This document shows, piece after piece, positions 22,701 to 36,849 of a DNA stretch of 64,000 nucleotides. The translations under genes were made by a program, and so were the position numbers. Source of the stretch: Atrichornis clamosus (taxonomy: Eukaryota; Chordata; Aves; Passeriformes; Menuridae). How positions within the stretch are numbered: the stretch's first letter is position 1; the number at the start of each line of letters is the position of its first letter. The stretch lies in contig WBMZ01010916.1 in NCBI GenBank assembly GCA_013400975.1, positions 124,001 to 188,000 on the forward strand. Reading direction: 5' to 3'. The notes beneath the pieces are model-generated. The model did no database searches. It was not told the DNA's origin and worked only from the letters and a program-made list of their open reading frames with translations.

Positions 22701-25700
22701 AAACAACCTCCTACAAACAACATGCAGCTTTTTAACACCATTGCTCTTTTTTTTTCCCCTAAAAAAAAGGAGCACAGACAAGTGATGATAGGAAACAACA
22801 AATGAAACAAACAGAAAAGGAAGGGTGAAGTGTGAGAGGTGAGAGTTCAAACATGTATAAGGACTCCAGAGATGGACACAGAGCAGAGCACACCCGTCCC
22901 AGAAGGTTGCTGGGGTTATTGGCCATCTAGAAGTGGTAGGCAAGTCCCATGGTATCAGCATCCCCTCTCTTGTGCTCCACCTTTCTAGTGGCAGTGATGG
23001 ACAGAGTGGCAGAGCCAGGAGAACATCAGCAAGCAGGTCCTGTGATTTACTGGGCATTTGGATAGATGAGGAAAAAATGGAGAGGTGAGAGAAGGAAAGG
23101 ATCCAGAAGCTGTGAGATGTACTGGGGAAGCCAGAGGAGGGACTGCAGGGAGCTGCCATCTGCACGTGGAGTTGGAGGCTCTGCAAGAGGGGTACCAAGG
23201 AGCCACTGCCTCTTGCTGGCTTCAGGGATCCTGGTTACTTCCCATCTCAGGTCTGAACGAGGCCCTGGGAGAAGATCAGCAGCCCAGAAAAGTCTCCTGA
23301 AGGCAGATTACTGCAGGGATCAGTAGAGGGTGGTCACAGCCAAGCCCTTGGTGCTGATGGAGGAAAGAGCACGTCAGCACTCTCCATGTCAGATTGCCTG
23401 CTCTGGGAAGAGTACCTCCAGGGCCTGGAGGAGGGAGGTCTGGACCCAGCTGTGCGTGCAGACCCTGTCCTTCCTCCTTCAGAGACAGGAGGACCTGGAC
23501 TCCAGCTCTTGACCTGTGCAACCCTGCCAGAAGCAGCCCCATGCTCCCTTACCGAGCCTGGCCAGGGCCAGACAGGGTGCAGGCTGCTGCAGCAGGACCA
23601 CAGCAGGGACAGCACTGACAGGATGATGACCAGGGGCCTTGTCTGAAGGGCAGGAACGGAGCAGCCCTGCCTGCCCCTGCAATGGCTCTGACACCCTGGC
23701 CTGGGGCTCATTCCATGCTGGGGCTGGCGTTCCTGTCTCAGCATAACACAGCCTGTGAAGCACTAGTAGCTCCCAGGACCCCAGATGACTTTTACATAGG
23801 TGCAATTCACCTGTCTCTGTACTTCTGCATGGTATTTTTAATTCCTTTTTCCATTGCTTTTTGGACTGAGCTAGAGAGAGTGGACAAAACCTCTCTATAA
23901 GCAGAATTCCCTGCTTAAGCCTGTGTTTGCTGAACGACTGCCTATTGTCAGGTTTGCTGGGTCAACATAAATGCACTTGGCACACACTGCAGTCTTCTGG
24001 AGTCTTTTTAACAGGGGCAAATAGTAATAGATAGTAAGACTATAGCAGGAAAAGGAGAATAATGGTTTGGATCACAAACACACGGAAAGCATGAATAATC
24101 ACATCCTCTCATGATTCCGCTTTTTTTCTTGTTTTTCTGTAAACTCTTTCACTAGATACAGCTGTCACCATGGCCACATTACACAGGATACACCTTATTC
24201 TCTTTTTAAACATAGTTGCTCAGCTGAGACTCATGTACGAGATGTCCCTGGCCTTTTCCTTACATTTGAATCTTGAAATTATTGGCACATATGCTTTGGA
24301 AGATCTTCCCCAGTAGTGCTTTCAGGTTCACCACTCTCATGTTTTCAGGCTAAATTTAATCTTGCATTTAATTATATGAACTATTTTCTGAAGCATCTTA
24401 GCCTCAGTAACTATTATTGCAATAATAGCCATGAACAAATATCTCTCTGGATTTGGTTCCATTGTCAAATGCTCTATATATCCAGCTTGCCGTTTCAAGG
24501 ATATATTGAAGCTGCAAGTCACACTCCATAACTGAAAAATAATGAAAAATAACCATTGGCAAGGCTCTGCTTGGTAATTCCTTATGATTTATAATCAGTT
24601 TCAAATAGCACTGGCCTTCAGCAAATAAAAATGTATGGGTTTGTTTATTTCTATGACTAAGATTAAATCTTCTTTTTTTTCCCCTATGAGTATACCTAAG
24701 TTTTGTTAACTCATAAACTACTGCAATCTTTTTTTTTTTTTAATTTTTTATTTTCCACACTGCTTAAAATGACCACATTAATATATGCCCTGAAATCCTC
24801 CATGGATGATTTACTTTAAGGTATGAAATGTCTAATTAATTCCTTCTGTTTCTAATTTTCTTCAGTAATTACATGTGAGATGATCATGACAGTGCTCTCA
24901 AGGAGCTACATTAGGTACATATTTCCATTTATAATTCAGCACCCAAACACTGTTGGAGAACACAAATTGCTGAATATTTTCTGATGATTTACTTGGGTTT
25001 GTGCTAACTTGGAACAAGTTCATGTTATTATTCGTGTTGCATGGTATTTATAGTGTTGTTTGTCCAGCTTCAGCCCAGAAGCACAGTTTCTTTCAATGGC
25101 TGCTCTGAGACAGTATTTTTCATCAAATTTAAATGTCATCTGTATAAATCTTACTAACCTGAAAGGCATTTTTTTTATCACGTTTTTCCTCAGTTGCCAA
25201 ATACACCCTAAATAGACATCTGAGAAAACAGTGCAGCTCACAAAGATTTCAAAAAGTTTTTTAAAAGCCCTCTTTTATTTATGCTTAGATGAACACCTGC
25301 CAGGAGCCCCGTGATGTGTGAGGGACAGAGGAATTTGTCACTGACCATATCTCCTCTCGCTTAAGTAACAGACCTGTTTGGTTTCTTCAGGCCTACCAAT
25401 GGACAAACCAGGAGTTTCATTCATCTTTTCTATAACTACAAGAATTATTCTGTCTGTTCTTCCAGTCATTCCAGAGCAATGAGTATATCCAGCTCCTCTT
25501 TAAAGCATTGCTTTACAATGTGAAGAGATCACATAGGTGTGGGAATTGTTGGACAATTCAACATTTTCATGCATTTTTTAATATTCATAAGGTATTTATC
25601 CACTGTGAAATAGCTTCAAATTATTCTCAGATTTTTTTGCTCAGGTTCTTATAAAGGATCTCAATGCTTAGATCACCTTGATGCACTGAATTGCATGGCA

Positions 25701-28700
25701 CTTTCCCTTTCTTCCATCTATTACAATTTGTACATTTATTTCTCATATATCTTCAGTAGGCTTAGCCTTGTGGTTTTAAACTTTGCAAGTCAACTATCTT
25801 CCTTTCCATTCCTTTTCATTTAGGTGTAATAAAACCATTTTTGGCAGCATCTTAGTATATGGGTCACCTGAAAATGAATGCTAATCCCCAGACACGTCCA
25901 CGGCCTCAGTGCCCTTTGCTCCTCTAAGACATTCTGAGCCAGGTCATACGCTTTGCACATGCCATGTGCACCTTGAATCTTCCACACTTTTTCAGTTCCT
26001 GGATCTCTTCCAGTAGTTCAGGCATCACACTCTCTTGTGCTCTTTGTCACAGTGTGCAAGTGACACAGGCTGTTCCTGTTCTAAATCTCAAACATGACCC
26101 GATCTCTTCTCTAGAACTCAAACTTTCAAATATACTTTCTTCAGCCTTAGGGCAGTCACAGGCTGTTCTAAATGAAACTTCTTCTTGTCCTTTCTCTTTG
26201 CTATTGGAAATTATCCCTATGTTTTATGCTTTCTATGACGCTTTCTTCTTAGTGTGTTTTTTTAATTACTTTCCGGTAAGCGTCCCAAAGGCAAGATTGT
26301 ATAAAAATATTTTTCTTTTATTATCTTCCTCTTTAATGGCAGACATTGCTTGCAAGGCTAGAGTGCAATATTATTTAAATCCCCCTCAATTCATTTTTCA
26401 AACTTATAAAATTTCAATGCTAGTGGAACTCTCTTAGCCCCTTGCTCTTACCTGGATTGTGATCTAGTCCAATATCTCTTGATGTTCAAGTCATCTTTTT
26501 TAATTATTTTACTCATTTCTCAGCACTTATTCATCATAGACTCTGGCTCCACAGGATAGCTGAAGCTACCAAGAATATCTAGAGAATCTCGGAGATCACA
26601 TACTTTCAGCCACCTCCATGCCAAATTCCTTTAATCCCAATGTGACATTCTTACTGTCCCTGCCTACAGGTGGAATGGCACAGGAGAGCCATGACACAAA
26701 AAAAGCAGCTCTCCTTCCAGGCAAGTATTTGCTGTCGTGCTTCTACAACATTTCTGGCTTCTGTAATTCTTGAGTTAGTATTCCAAGAGTAGGGAAAGGT
26801 AGCCAAACCGTAGGTCTGGATGATAGCCAATGGGCAAGTCAGTGCCAGCATGACAAAAGCAACTACAGCTTCACCTCATCTGTAAACACAAGTGCTGGGA
26901 CTTTCCCTGAGACTTTGACGGGAACTTCTTTCAACCCACACAGACAGAAAGGCTTGCAACATCCCCTCATCCATTCCTCCCCTGTGCACTCACCCTGGCT
27001 TCCACGAGATAAATACCAGCTGCGCTGTCAGGATTCCTGCACTCTGCTCCAGGCAGGAGGACCTCTCTGCAGCTCCTGAGGTCTCCCTGGGTCCAGCACA
27101 TACAGCACCTCACCCACCAGGAAAGCATTGCCTTGCTTACAGGGACTGCATCAGGTTGAGTGCACAGGTGAGTTTTATACAGATGAGACAAAGGTTTGTC
27201 TCATTTCTGCAGGTGAGAATGGGGATCAAAATGGCTAAACTGTCAACCTGGGAAGTTTAGGTGGGCTTGAATTTGAATTTTTAAGTCTCCTGATGAAATT
27301 TTACCTCAGCCTTTCTCCCTGCTAGACAAAAAACCAGAGAGCCAGGCCATGTCTCCTATTTTTTTATTGACATTATACAACCTCTTTGCGACTAAGAGCT
27401 GATGTAAGGAAGCACTGAAACATAGGAAAGCAATTTTATCTGTAAAATTGGGACTAACCAGAACTTCAGATTTGTCAATTAGTATTCAGAGAACTTACAC
27501 AGCAGATAACAAGTTTATATAATCTTCTAGAGGTGTTTGTTATAGTTAAAGAAGTGAAGAAAGCTTCTGCAAATAAGGGTTGGTCAGTGGGGTTTAAATG
27601 ATGAAGCTAGAAAGTGGATTTTCTTTCCTAAGGCAGAGACAAAATACTGGTTTGAATTTTAGTAGCAAGGATAGGGTATTGATTTACCCCAAATTATAAG
27701 TTATCACAAATAAAAGTTGGAACTAATGATCCTTTTCACTTCTGGATCCATATGTGGATTTCAAGTTTTCTTTTCCCATTCAAGCAGCATACCAATTTTA
27801 AACCTGTTTAATATTTTATAAGCAAGGGGCTTCAATGCTGCAGAAAGAAATGGATTTTTCTTAAATATTGTCTTATACCACCTCCACATTATTAATTCAG
27901 AGAATATTTGCAGCTGTCAGAACTGTTCTTCAGCTTTGATATAGGAAAATTTCATATCCCCTCTAAATCTGCAACACAAACTGTCACTCAGACTATGGGC
28001 CAATTTTTTCAAGTCTGTTAAGACTTCATAAAATGATGCAATTAGTGAAGATGTAAATTCTTTTTTTAGATGTGGCCTTTCTGAAGTTCCTAGATTTGTT
28101 AATAGCAATGATTTAGACTAGCATAAAGTAGCACAGTAATTACCTACCAAAATATTGCAATAATCACTAAGAAATCAAGCATCCCTGTATTTTCTTCCTC
28201 CATATTGGAATTTTCTTATACAAATATGCTAAGCACTTTTCATATTTGTACATTTTTTGGCAGATAGCATGTTTTAACATTACTTCTCTTAGTTACAGGC
28301 AGAAATGATAACCAGATGAGGGGTCTACTTTGTGTTGAGAAATTATTAACAAAGTGTGTAGCCTACATCAGTGTTTTACTTCAGAGCAGGAGCTCACTTG
28401 GGAATGATTCTGCTGCCCTCTGCCATGTATCATTCCATGTTTCACATTGCAGAGCAGTTGGGGACATGCAACCTTGGCTGCTCACGGGTGAAACACAACA
28501 ATCTCACAGCTACTTGCAGCTAAGCTCACAGGACCAGACCAGAGCTAGTCCAAAGTAAAAACCCCATCAGCATGGGCATTGGGTGCTCAGGTTCCTCCCT
28601 ACAAACCCAGTCTCTCAAAAATGCAGATGGCAACTGAGGCTTCCAAGAAGAATAATTAAAATCTACATATTTTAAGGCCTCTTTTACTTCTCCCCAGTCT

Positions 28701-31364
28701 ATTTTTATTTAAACCTGTTTGTCTGGTAACTTCAATATTAGAGCCAACATTTCGTCTATTCTCATCTTGGTTGCTGTGCTAGCAGAGTGAAACTGCAACA
28801 TTTTCAACATCTTATTTTCTGTGGGACAGAAAATTTTAGAGATGTTGGCATTTTGGCTTCATTTTTATTCTATTTAGATTTTAATGAATATTGACTTTGG
28901 GGTTCAAAAGCTGGTTTTTTGGAAGAAAAGGTAGGGACAGGTATTTAAATGTCACATTTGCATGTTTATTGCAGTTCAGATATGGGGGGAGGGGGTTGTC
29001 CCTGCATGCTCTAAAACAAAAAGCTAGGGTTTTTTTTTTTTTCTCTTTTGATATCACTGTTTAGAACCATATACTGTCTTTTTCAAAATGTCTCCAAAGT
29101 ATACTCCCCTTAGTGAGAGCACTGTCAATGAAACCGTCAGTAAATTCACTTGATGTTGCAGGCAGGGCTGTGAGAAATGAGTGCACTCCCAAATGCCCTC
29201 GTGGGCCCTCCCTGGCTGCCCACAGCTCCCTCCTTCCTGCTCTGGAGGTCTGGGCAGGGTGCTGGGGCTGTGCTGGGCAGTGGTGGCAGCTCGGGTGAGC
29301 ACTGGTTATACTGGTGCTTCTTGGAAACAGAGGAGGAGTGGGAACAGCTGCCAGCAAAACATTAATTAGAGGACTGACAAAGCTTCTTCCCAACTTCATA
29401 GTGACTACTGAGTACAGCCTTGAACACGCAATTGCAAAGGTGACTTTAAGCTATTTTTTCCCCTTTACTAAACTGTTGAGGCAATGTCTCTCCTGGTGGG
29501 AGTACCAAAGAAATGCTCTAACTTTGGTGGTGGCAGTATGCTGGAAGTTCAGGCTGCCTGGCTGGGGACTGCTCTTCTCATACTTGGCTGAGTTGCCTTG
29601 TGTGTGGCACTGGCAGAGTGATGCAGATCACCTGGGTTCAGCGGCAAGAACAGGTCTAACCCTCCACTGGGAAATGCAATTCCCATGACTAGTTTAGGAA
29701 AACATGAGTTAAGATTAAATTTGGAGTGTGGACAGGTTCTTAGCTCTGGATGACATCCCTGCATGTGCTTTTCCCATGTGGAGCAGCCTCACCAGGATAA
29801 ATAAGAATGTGCAGAAAAACCACTTTTATAAAAAGCATGATATTCCTAAAAAATGAGAATATTAATAAATTTCATTTTTATTCTGCAACCTGAACTGCTC
29901 CAGAGCTTCATATAACTTGGCACTTCAAAGGTGCTTAATTATGATAATCTGTTACAAACTGCTTGATCAATGGTGAAAAGGCTCAGCTATCCAATTCAGA
30001 CAAGTTACAGCACCTGAGGACGGGGATCAAAGTGTTTTTCTGCTGCCTGTCACCTTTAGTGATGCCAACTATGTGAGCAGGTTTCTGGAGGCCACTAGAT
30101 AAACAAGGCTTAAGAGCTAAGAAATTTAGTGGAGAGGTTGATTGCCAAAGAGCAAAACACTTTCTGGCATCATTAGAGCAGAGGAATGTTTGACAAAGAA
30201 TTTCTCTTGGGTGGTCCCACACTATGACGACTGTGAGAGCAGGAAATATGTAAAAAGACATGAGTACTCACAACAAGTGGATAATTATGCAATAATTGTA
30301 ATAGGAAGAATGGTAATTCAATAAAGACAATGGGTTTATTCAGAAAAACTCACTTCCTTATTTTGTATTGCATTTCCTTGCTGGAGATGCAAGAGAGGGT
30401 CACCCTGCAGGAGGGAATTATTTTGTCCAATTAGGCAATTACAAAAGCAGCATGACACTTTGTTTCGTACCTCCTGGCACCCTCTCCTGTGCTCTTCAGC
30501 TAAGTTTAGTAAGAACACACAACCTTTTCCTTTGTCTCTGCTCCACATTATGTTCCAAATATCCACTTTTTCCTTCATTCCTTTCTTTCTGATTGCATGG
30601 TCTTGACATGCAGAACCAAGAGTGTGACTTCCGCCTTGACCCCACATATTTCACAGGGGTAGAAACCAGAGATACCCAGTGACCGTGACTGAGACCCAGG
30701 AGCAAGGAGAAGACAGAAACCAGAGTGCCTTCTCTCTGAAGGCAGCAGCTCCTGTGTAAGAGGGCACAGGCAGCAGGGATTTGTAAGAGATGTTGCGTAA
30801 GGTTTCCTGTCCCCCGTGCAGTGGCACAGGATAACTCTGGCTGTCCTGTAAGAAATTCGGTGGCAACGCGCTGCTCCAAGAGCTGTGCCTCAAGGCAGTA
30901 CCCTGGCAGAGAGGTGTCATTTGTACCAGCATCTCTGCTGGGAGGTGAGGTAATGACTGCTGTGCACATCCATCCCTGCTTGCCAGGCAGGAATCAGCAG
31001 CAGCAGCTGGGGCACCTGCAAAACCTGGGATAAACATACAAGGAGTTTTGGTCAGAAAAAAAACCCCAAACCCTAGATCTTTCCATTTCTCAGCATAGGA
31101 TGCTGCCCTGAACAGCTCTGTAATTTTTTTACTAATTCCATTGCTGTTTTGGGGGGTTTTTTTCTATTTTAAAGCATGATTCTAAATTCAGGCTTCTCAG
31201 CAATTAATTTTCAAAGCCTATAGCTTAATAGCTTAAGGTTATTGCTTAAAGAGTTTTTAAATCAGTGGTTCAGTAAGAAAGGGAACTTCTACCATTTTAA
31301 GAAGAGTTTAAAAGATTACCTGATAAGAATTTTTCCTTGTTGAAAAATGGAACAGCATTTAAAA

Positions 31365-31435
31365 CTCTCTTCTTTTTTTCCTTTTTTGCCTTTCTTTTTT
31401 CTTTTTTTTTTCTTTTTCTTTTTTTTTCTTTTTTT
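31365..31435. repeat. Polypyrimidine (CTTT-like) low-complexity tract
   Basis: About 70 bases are almost entirely C and T on the plus strand, with T runs broken by single C residues. Lys- or Phe-rich frames reported across it are artefacts of the tract. Confidence 0.9.
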
Positions 31436-34161
31436 AACAAAATTTCTTCTGAAAATATCAGTGTCCATTTTGTCCTGGAGGCAGGCAGGCCTGTCTCTGC
31501 AGGTGCCACTCAACCAGTCAAGTGAGAGGGGAAAACGTTCAAGTCCATGTAAAATAAAGAAAGGAAACCAACAGGAGCAAGTAAATACATTTAGTATAGT
31601 TCACATCAAGTGAGTAAGGGAACTGATAAAGTTATCCACTGTCTTGGATTGTCACCCAACCATATGTCTTTAAATCCATTTTAGTACATAAACTAGTGTT
31701 AGCAAGAACATAGATTAATGAACTTTCTGTAAAATCTGCTTGGCACCATTCCAGATGTGTTGCAAATTCACATTTATTTGTTTTGGCACGAAAACTTCAT
31801 ATTCATGCTCTGTTTCCTTAAGTCTTTCATCATACTCTCACTCCTCAGATTTCTTAGAGCATAAGACAATCAAGAACATTGTCACTGCACCACTGAAGCC
31901 ACCTCGCCTTTGTTTTTATGAAAGGTGTAATGAAATAACTAGACTTCATTTCCCCACTTGTGCAAGGCAGTCCAAAAGCAAGCTAACTGCAAATCAACAA
32001 TTCCTTAGTGTAAATGGGAAGAGAGTCAGGCTTGTCACACACTCCTAGATTTCTTAACAAATATGTGGCATGAACTCTTAGATTTATAGAGTTCTGAAGG
32101 TCTGGTTTTAGTTGGTTGCTGGTGTAATGCCAGATAATTCCAGTCTCAGTGCAAGGCACAGATGGGCTGTCAGTAAAAGCCTCCCAAATAATATCCCCTG
32201 CCTCGTTCTCTGTGACTTTTGAGAGACCACCATGATGTAGGGTCACAACTGAAGAGCCGTTTCTCATTTGCTTCCTTCTCTTTTGGTAATGCAGACATGC
32301 ATTTGGGTGTGTGTACTTCACAAATTTTTTTAGGGTGTCCATTACTTTAGCTTGATTTCTGTGGGAAGTGAGACTTCTCATGCAGAGTTAGGTGAGTGCC
32401 TTATATTCATGTGTGTTCCTCAACCATTTTTTTAATGATGATTTCAAACAAATATACCAGGAGGGCAGAGTGCTCCCTTTTCCTTACATTGCATGAAAAA
32501 GAGCAGCTGGAGACCCCAGAGTCCTGAAAAATGAAAGACTAAAATGTGACTATATGCATTTGAAATACCTAAGATCCACTAGAAGAAAGGTTGTAGGAGT
32601 CATCTCCTGTGATTGGAAACAGTTTCATCAAGTGCTTGTAATCAGCCAAGAAACACAAACCCCTAGGAAGCCAGGCTTCATTATTTCTAGTGTTATTTCT
32701 CTGTGAGATAGAGCTACTTGTTAATGTCTCTAAATGGCAGATAAAAGATACTTGAAAGAATAGCTCCACAGTGAGGGGAGGACTCGGCAGGAATCCAAGA
32801 GGTGCTCTCAACGCATGGTGGATCTGCAGGCATGTCTTTCAAGGTCTCAGAACATCTCCTGGGCCAACTGGGATAAACCCAGTGTCCCCTGCACTGTGCA
32901 GGTCTCTCTCCTTTTCACACTTGCTCACCTTCAGGTGTTCTAAGAAATATTTTCATTCTTCTTGCAGTTGCATAGGCTGGATTAAAGTTTAATACTTACA
33001 CACCTCAGATAGTACAACAGCCCTGAAGAGAATGAGGAAATTACTCAAGTTATAGCTGATTCTTACGTGTTTATGGGAGCAGCTGGAAATGGTGAGATTT
33101 CCAGCCCTCTCAGTACTTTGCTATGATTTAGACAACATTAAGCACATCTATTTTGGACTATATTTCATCTGTTTGAAGAGCCTCCAGGCAGTTTTAGTGT
33201 ACTCCTGATAAAAAGTGAAGATGTGGGAAATGCAATGTCCTCCATAGGAGGATTTATTGTCTCAAACAATTATTTTTTATCAGCTTTGTCAAAACTTGGA
33301 GCCTAGGATTTTCTGCTGAGAAGAACAGCAGATATTCATTTGCTTGAAAGAAAATTCATGAATAATTTGTTGTAATACATTTGTTAGGAGCTATTCTATT
33401 GTTTCCTTTATGTGTTTAAGTACTGGATTAATCATGGGAGAGTAGTTTAGCCACATGCCTTTTAGTTTTAGGTGTATCAAGAAACAGAAAATGCAATTTA
33501 TAATTTAGGGCAGATTTGGTTCCACAGCTGTCAGCTTATAAGAAATAGCATTTGTTATAAAGTGCATTCTTTCTCTCTCTGTGGGAATATGAAATTTTAA
33601 GTAAATGGGATTGCCTCAGAGTACTGTACATGTCTTATTGAGGAGAACTTTTAAATCTCATTTCACCTGTTTTCCAAGCTACACCAGGATTACTGTATAT
33701 TATGCAGGTGTGAAATACTTTCTAAAATATTCCAAAGCTGCAGTAGTACACGTGCAAGAAATGAAGTATTAATCTCTCTCTTTTTCTACTATATTTAGTG
33801 GGCTACTATGTGTAATTTTAGTGTATTAGGGCATTTTTGTCTAATATCTTTTGATCATAGATTACAAGACAAAGCAGGAGTCTCATTTACAAAAACCCCA
33901 GGAGTTGGGACTTCTACTTGCCAGTACATGCAAAAAACATTTAAAACAATAATGAGAATTAACTCTATTCCAGAAATAAACTTCTAACTTTGGAGAATTT
34001 GACAGTATGGGAAACTAAAAATTATTAGAAAAAAAAAGTATAAATGCAAATAAAAATATGTACTCATTTACTTATTTGGTTTAAGTTCACCATGACCATC
34101 CACAGGTATATGGAATTTAAAGGAAACAATTAGAAAAAGAGGCTTAATATATATAAAAACA

Positions 34162-34184
34162 AAATAAAGTAAATAAATAAATAA
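34162..34184. repeat. Short (AAAT)n simple repeat
   Basis: An A-rich AAAT-type tract with about three perfect AAAT units at its end. Confidence 0.75.
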
Positions 34185-34725
34185 CCCTGGCCATTTCCAC
34201 TGCCTTTGGCGTTCTTGGTCATAGGCACTGCTCTTCATTGCCACCACCATAAGTACATGCCATTTGGATGGTGTCAAAGCACTGTGGTTACCAGGAGTGT
34301 AGCCCTGCCTGATTGAGAAGGATTTATGTTTATGGTAGGGAGAGATTAGGTGTGCACAGAGGAGCAAACCTGACTGAACCTGCTTGGTCTGTTCAAAGAG
34401 GTATGAAGAAGGTCTGCAGGACATGGGACAAGGGTTTGTTTTCACCAGTTCAGCCTTAAATGCCAACTCAAGATCAGCTCACAGTTGCCCAGTAAACTTA
34501 AAATGAATAATCACATCAAGTCCAGCAGCATACAGGGCTTTCTCTCTCTCTTGTGGTGATGGGAATCCGTTTTCAAAATGTTTTGAAAGAGACATGCTCT
34601 GAACCTCTGTTGTTGAAACGAGTTGTCATGTGCTCAGCCCTGCCTGAGTGGTTCAGACCATGTCAGCAAGTTCCTGAGTCCATGCAAGGAACTGCATGCT
34701 TCCAGGTGCTTCCTGACCAGAGAGA

Positions 34726-34992
34726 TCACAGAATCATAGAATGGTTTGGGTTGGAAGGGACCTTAAAGATCATCTAGTTCTGACCCCCCTGCCATGGGCA
34801 GGGACACCTTTCACTACACCCGTTTGCTCAAAGCCCCATCCAACCTGGCCTTGAAGACTTTGAGGAATGGGGCAGCCACAGCTTCTCTGGGCATCCTGTT
34901 CCAGTGCCTCACCATCCTCACAGTAAAGAATTTCTTCCTAATATCCAATTTACAGATACTCTCTTTCAATTTGAAGCCATTCCCCCCTGAAT
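34726..34992 (-). mobile_element. CR1 LINE, 5'-truncated, antisense
   Basis: The plus strand starts with TCACAGAATCATAGAATGG, the reverse complement of the CR1 3' terminal ATTCTATGATTC-type repeat. It continues with GGTTGGAAGGGACC, AGATCATCTAGTTC, CCATGGGCAGGGACACC, CCATCCAACCTGGCCTTGAA, TTCCAGTGCCTCACCATCCT and a final GAAGCCATTCCCCCC. This is the standard avian CR1 3' region in reverse. Only about 265 bp remain, the usual 5' truncation. It is well preserved and clearly younger than the copies at 4.8 and 37 kb. Reading frames across it are antisense artefacts. Confidence 0.95.
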
Positions 34993-36849
34993 TAAAAAAA
35001 CCTCTAGCAGAGGCTTGAGGACTTACATATATGAATGCTGTGTGAGAAAGCTCAGCTGATCTTTGCTATAATGAAAATGAGAGATGCAGAAGAAAAAAAA
35101 AATAAAACAGAAGCAGCTAAGCCCTCCGTGTTAAAAGAGCAGTGTGGTTACAGTGAGATGTAAGAAGTTGTGTCAGTAGCTTAAGATGAGGGCATAGTCT
35201 GAACCCAAACTGCTTATCCCAGATGTCCTGGCTTCACTATTGTTCAAGTCGAGTTAAAAATCAAAGGTTAGTGAACCTGAGGGAAGAATTAACTTCTCCA
35301 TGCAGCAAGGTACTATTAGAGTTCATCTGTGCAATGGACGAAATTTAATAAGCTCCAAAGTGTCAATCCAAGTGTCTCTCCATTGTTAGCGAAAAATAAC
35401 CCTTTTGAAATACGGAGAAACAAGGTTTTTCTGGAAAGGTGAACCTAGAAAACAGACTTCATACCCATATTCTACTACAGAGAATTGCTGGAATATACAG
35501 TCAATACTGCTGTCATGACTTCTGCATAACTGCATATGAACACAGATGAATCTACCCCCAGCATGCTATAAAATGAGCAAGATGTATTATGTCAGGACCT
35601 TTATTTGCCTCCGGAATGCTGTACTAGAGCAATGGCAAGCTGCTCCAGAGAGGCCGTCCCTAGCACTGTCTATCATTTGCATATTGTAATAGAATACTTG
35701 CAGTTATTTACAAGGAAATAGCAGTAAAAATATTTAGTTTACATAGAAAGAAAGCCTTTGACTCTTCATTTTTTAAAGTTATGCTCTCATAATGTTTGTT
35801 CTGCATATAATCCTTATGTCCACCTTTGGGATTATGATTCTTACAATGAGCTTAAATAGAAAAAAGAAAAAAAAAGATAAACAGACCAGTGTTGTAAATC
35901 CTGGCACTGGTTCCTATAGTAAACAACACCATAACCTATTTATAAATCGTTCTTTTATATGGCAACAGTTCAAATTCCTGGCTATGCTTTGGCCTTTTGT
36001 CTTCTCATAGTCCTTAGAACCTGCTTGGTCTTCTAAACTTTTGCCCTGAATCAAGAGATGAAAGAACATGATGCCAGTAGATTTTGGAAAAAGTTACAGG
36101 AGAAAACAGAGGTTCCATCATAACTTGGAGCCATCACAGGCTACCAGACAGCATCAAGTGCTCAAAAATTGATTTTTCTATCCTAGCAGAATAATAAGAA
36201 GAGTATACTAGATTCTGAAGGTGGGAAGGTGATGTTCCAGGAGAAGCACAATTTCAGAAGAAAATAAGGTCTGGAGATTTGACAGCTGCTTAAAGAAACC
36301 CTGTCTCTGCTGAAAAGTAGAGACATAAAGATTGCCATGCGGAGCAAGGGCTGCCGTAAGAGAGCAATGCGTCTGGAGCTGTCAGTGCTTCCGAAACTTC
36401 AATCTCAAATAACACACATAAACGAAAATCAATGGAGAAGCACAGAATTTTGCTAATCTGTGGGTAAGATTTGAAAAGGCACAGCATAAAAAGAAATATA
36501 ATTAGTAAGGTACATATAGGATAACAAAAGGTTTCCTGTAAAAACATGAACTGTTAAAGAAAAATCAAGGAGAGAATTGATCTACCACTCAACTGAGAGA
36601 AAATTTTTGACTAATGACTCCAAGAAAGCCAACTCTGTAAATGCCTATATTGCATTTTGTTCACTGGAAGGGTCAACCAGGATAGAAGGGTTTACATCAA
36701 TAGCAAAGAGCTGGAAATCCTTGCTAAAAGACAGGAGAAAGAGATTAGGCCATGCTTAGGTTAGTTAAATGACCTGAGATCAGCAAAGCTGATGGAATTA
36801 ATCTCACACAGTTCAGGTGATAACTGAAGCATTTCCACCGTTGTAAATA
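34993..36849. other. Non-coding stretch, no gene recognised
   Basis: AT-rich sequence between two CR1 elements with only short frames. The last few hundred bases before 36850 may be further 5' sequence of the old LINE, but I could not align them convincingly. Confidence 0.5.

Larger units (their letters stand above)
17108..34725. other. Non-coding stretch, probably part of STEAP4 intron 1
   Basis: About 17.6 kb without a recognisable exon. The longest uninterrupted frame (minus, 22329-23198, 289 codons) lies in a locally GC-richer patch at 22.4-23.8 kb and shows no family motif. Other frames of 100-157 codons (25964-26437 plus; 30496-31037 minus) are Ser/Leu- or Cys-rich without domains. Simple repeats and small duplications are listed separately. 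Whether this is intronic depends on where the STEAP4 first exon lies. Confidence 0.5.

Noticed and set aside
25964..26437. 157-codon plus-strand frame with hydrophobic segments
   Set aside because: T-rich DNA encodes hydrophobic residues by default; no family resemblance.
30496..31037. Overlapping 157- and 128-codon minus-strand frames
   Set aside because: Cys/Ser/Leu-rich with no domain; two frames open in the same GC-richer patch suggests composition rather than coding.
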